DNA of 6,103 nt from Flavobacterium psychrophilum (lineage in GTDB: Bacteria > Bacteroidota > Bacteroidia > Flavobacteriales > Flavobacteriaceae). Positions within the stretch are counted from its first letter, which is position 1. Every line of letters begins with the position of its first letter. Below are positions 5,768 to 6,103 of the stretch, in pieces. The notes under the pieces were generated by a model that saw nothing but the letters and a program-made list of their open reading frames with translations, ran no database searches and was not told the DNA's origin. A program made the position numbers and the translations under genes. The DNA lies in contig CAMBHH010000197.1 of assembly GCA_945866505.1 (NCBI GenBank), forward strand, positions 1-6,103, given 5' to 3'.

Positions 5768-6103
5768 TTATTTTTTTAAATTTTCGGATGATTTATAAAC
5801 AGCGTCTTTCAAACCTTCCTTGTAAAGGATAATTTTGTCTAAAACACATTTATCAGCAGTTCCAATTATTTGCGCTGCTAAAATCCCTGCGTTCTTCGCT
5901 CCGTTTAAGGCAACTGTCGCCACAGGAACGCCACCTGGCATTTGCAAAATCGACAAAATGGAATCCCAACCATCAATAGAATTACTTGATTTTACTGGAA
6001 CTCCAATTACGGGAAGTGGCGACAATGAGGCTACCATTCCTGGTAAATGTGCCGCTCCACCAGCACCGGCAATGATTACCGAAATACCACGAGTATGCGC
6101 ATT
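5768..6103 (-). CDS. purE: N5-carboxyaminoimidazole ribonucleotide mutase PurE, N-terminus cut by window edge
   Basis: The last 111 residues are visible and the frame stays open to the right edge, so the Met at 6037 is internal, not the start. PurE is about 160 residues; roughly 50 are missing, including the SAHRTP catalytic motif. The visible part carries the unmistakable family core: IIAGAGGAAHLPGMVAS, then LPVIGVPVKS, GWDSILSILQMPGGVPVATVAL and GAKNAGILAAQI. Small class I PurE enzymes of this form convert N5-CAIR to CAIR in de novo purine synthesis, working with PurK, and assemble as cytoplasmic octamers. PurK may be encoded upstream, beyond the edge. The gene ends in TAA and is followed by the structured repeat region. 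Confidence 0.97.
   Translation of the reverse strand, partial: NAHTRGISVIIAGAGGAAHLPGMVASLSPLPVIGVPVKSSNSIDGWDSILSILQMPGGVPVATVALNGAKNAGILAAQIIGTADKCVLDKIILYKEGLKDAVYKSSENLKK

Noticed and set aside
5768..6037. Taking Met at 6037 as the PurE start
   Set aside because: The frame is open upstream to the window edge and encodes the conserved IIAGAGGAAHLPG segment immediately before this Met, so it is internal.
1..6103. CRISPR array, tRNA/rRNA genes, insertion sequences or transposase remnants
   Set aside because: I saw no regularly spaced direct repeats, no cloverleaf or rRNA-like stretches and no transposase motifs. Genes cover nearly all of the window.

Overview
The window looks like chromosomal DNA from a flavobacterium or close relative (Bacteroidota). 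It is AT-rich, and the only strong promoter I can see has the Bacteroidota form TTTG-N20-TAnnTTTG. Shine-Dalgarno sequences are absent, and the proteins resemble Flavobacteriia families. All nine genes lie on the minus strand, so transcription runs from high to low coordinates. The gene assignments come from reading translated motifs; no database search was possible.

Right part (3489-6103), housekeeping: the C-terminal two thirds of purE (purine synthesis) enters from the right edge. A 165-base spacer follows, filled with nested inverted repeats that look like a multi-copy flavobacterial intergenic element. Next is a complete 681-residue M3 zinc peptidase (Dcp-like), closed by a rho-independent terminator at 3489-3524.

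Left part (1-3488), a probable regulated accessory operon: a GbsR/MarR-type repressor is followed by three small membrane proteins, a TIGR01777-family NAD(P)-binding epimerase, a fourth small membrane protein and an SRPBCC ligand-binding protein cut by the left edge. Three junctions are 4-base ATGA stop/start overlaps, so the genes are tightly coupled. Two of the membrane proteins (1758-2144 and 2164-2511) are diverged tandem paralogues.

The most notable signal is a 28-base dyad, TAAACTTTCA-N8-TGAAAGTTT(A/T), present twice with identical spacing. One copy covers the -33 box of the regulator's promoter. The other lies between the regulator and the first membrane gene. This suggests a self-repressing regulator that also gates the membrane/epimerase/SRPBCC cassette. 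The chemistry of the cassette is unknown. The epimerase and SRPBCC families suggest a small hydrophobic ligand handled at or near the membrane, but that is inference.
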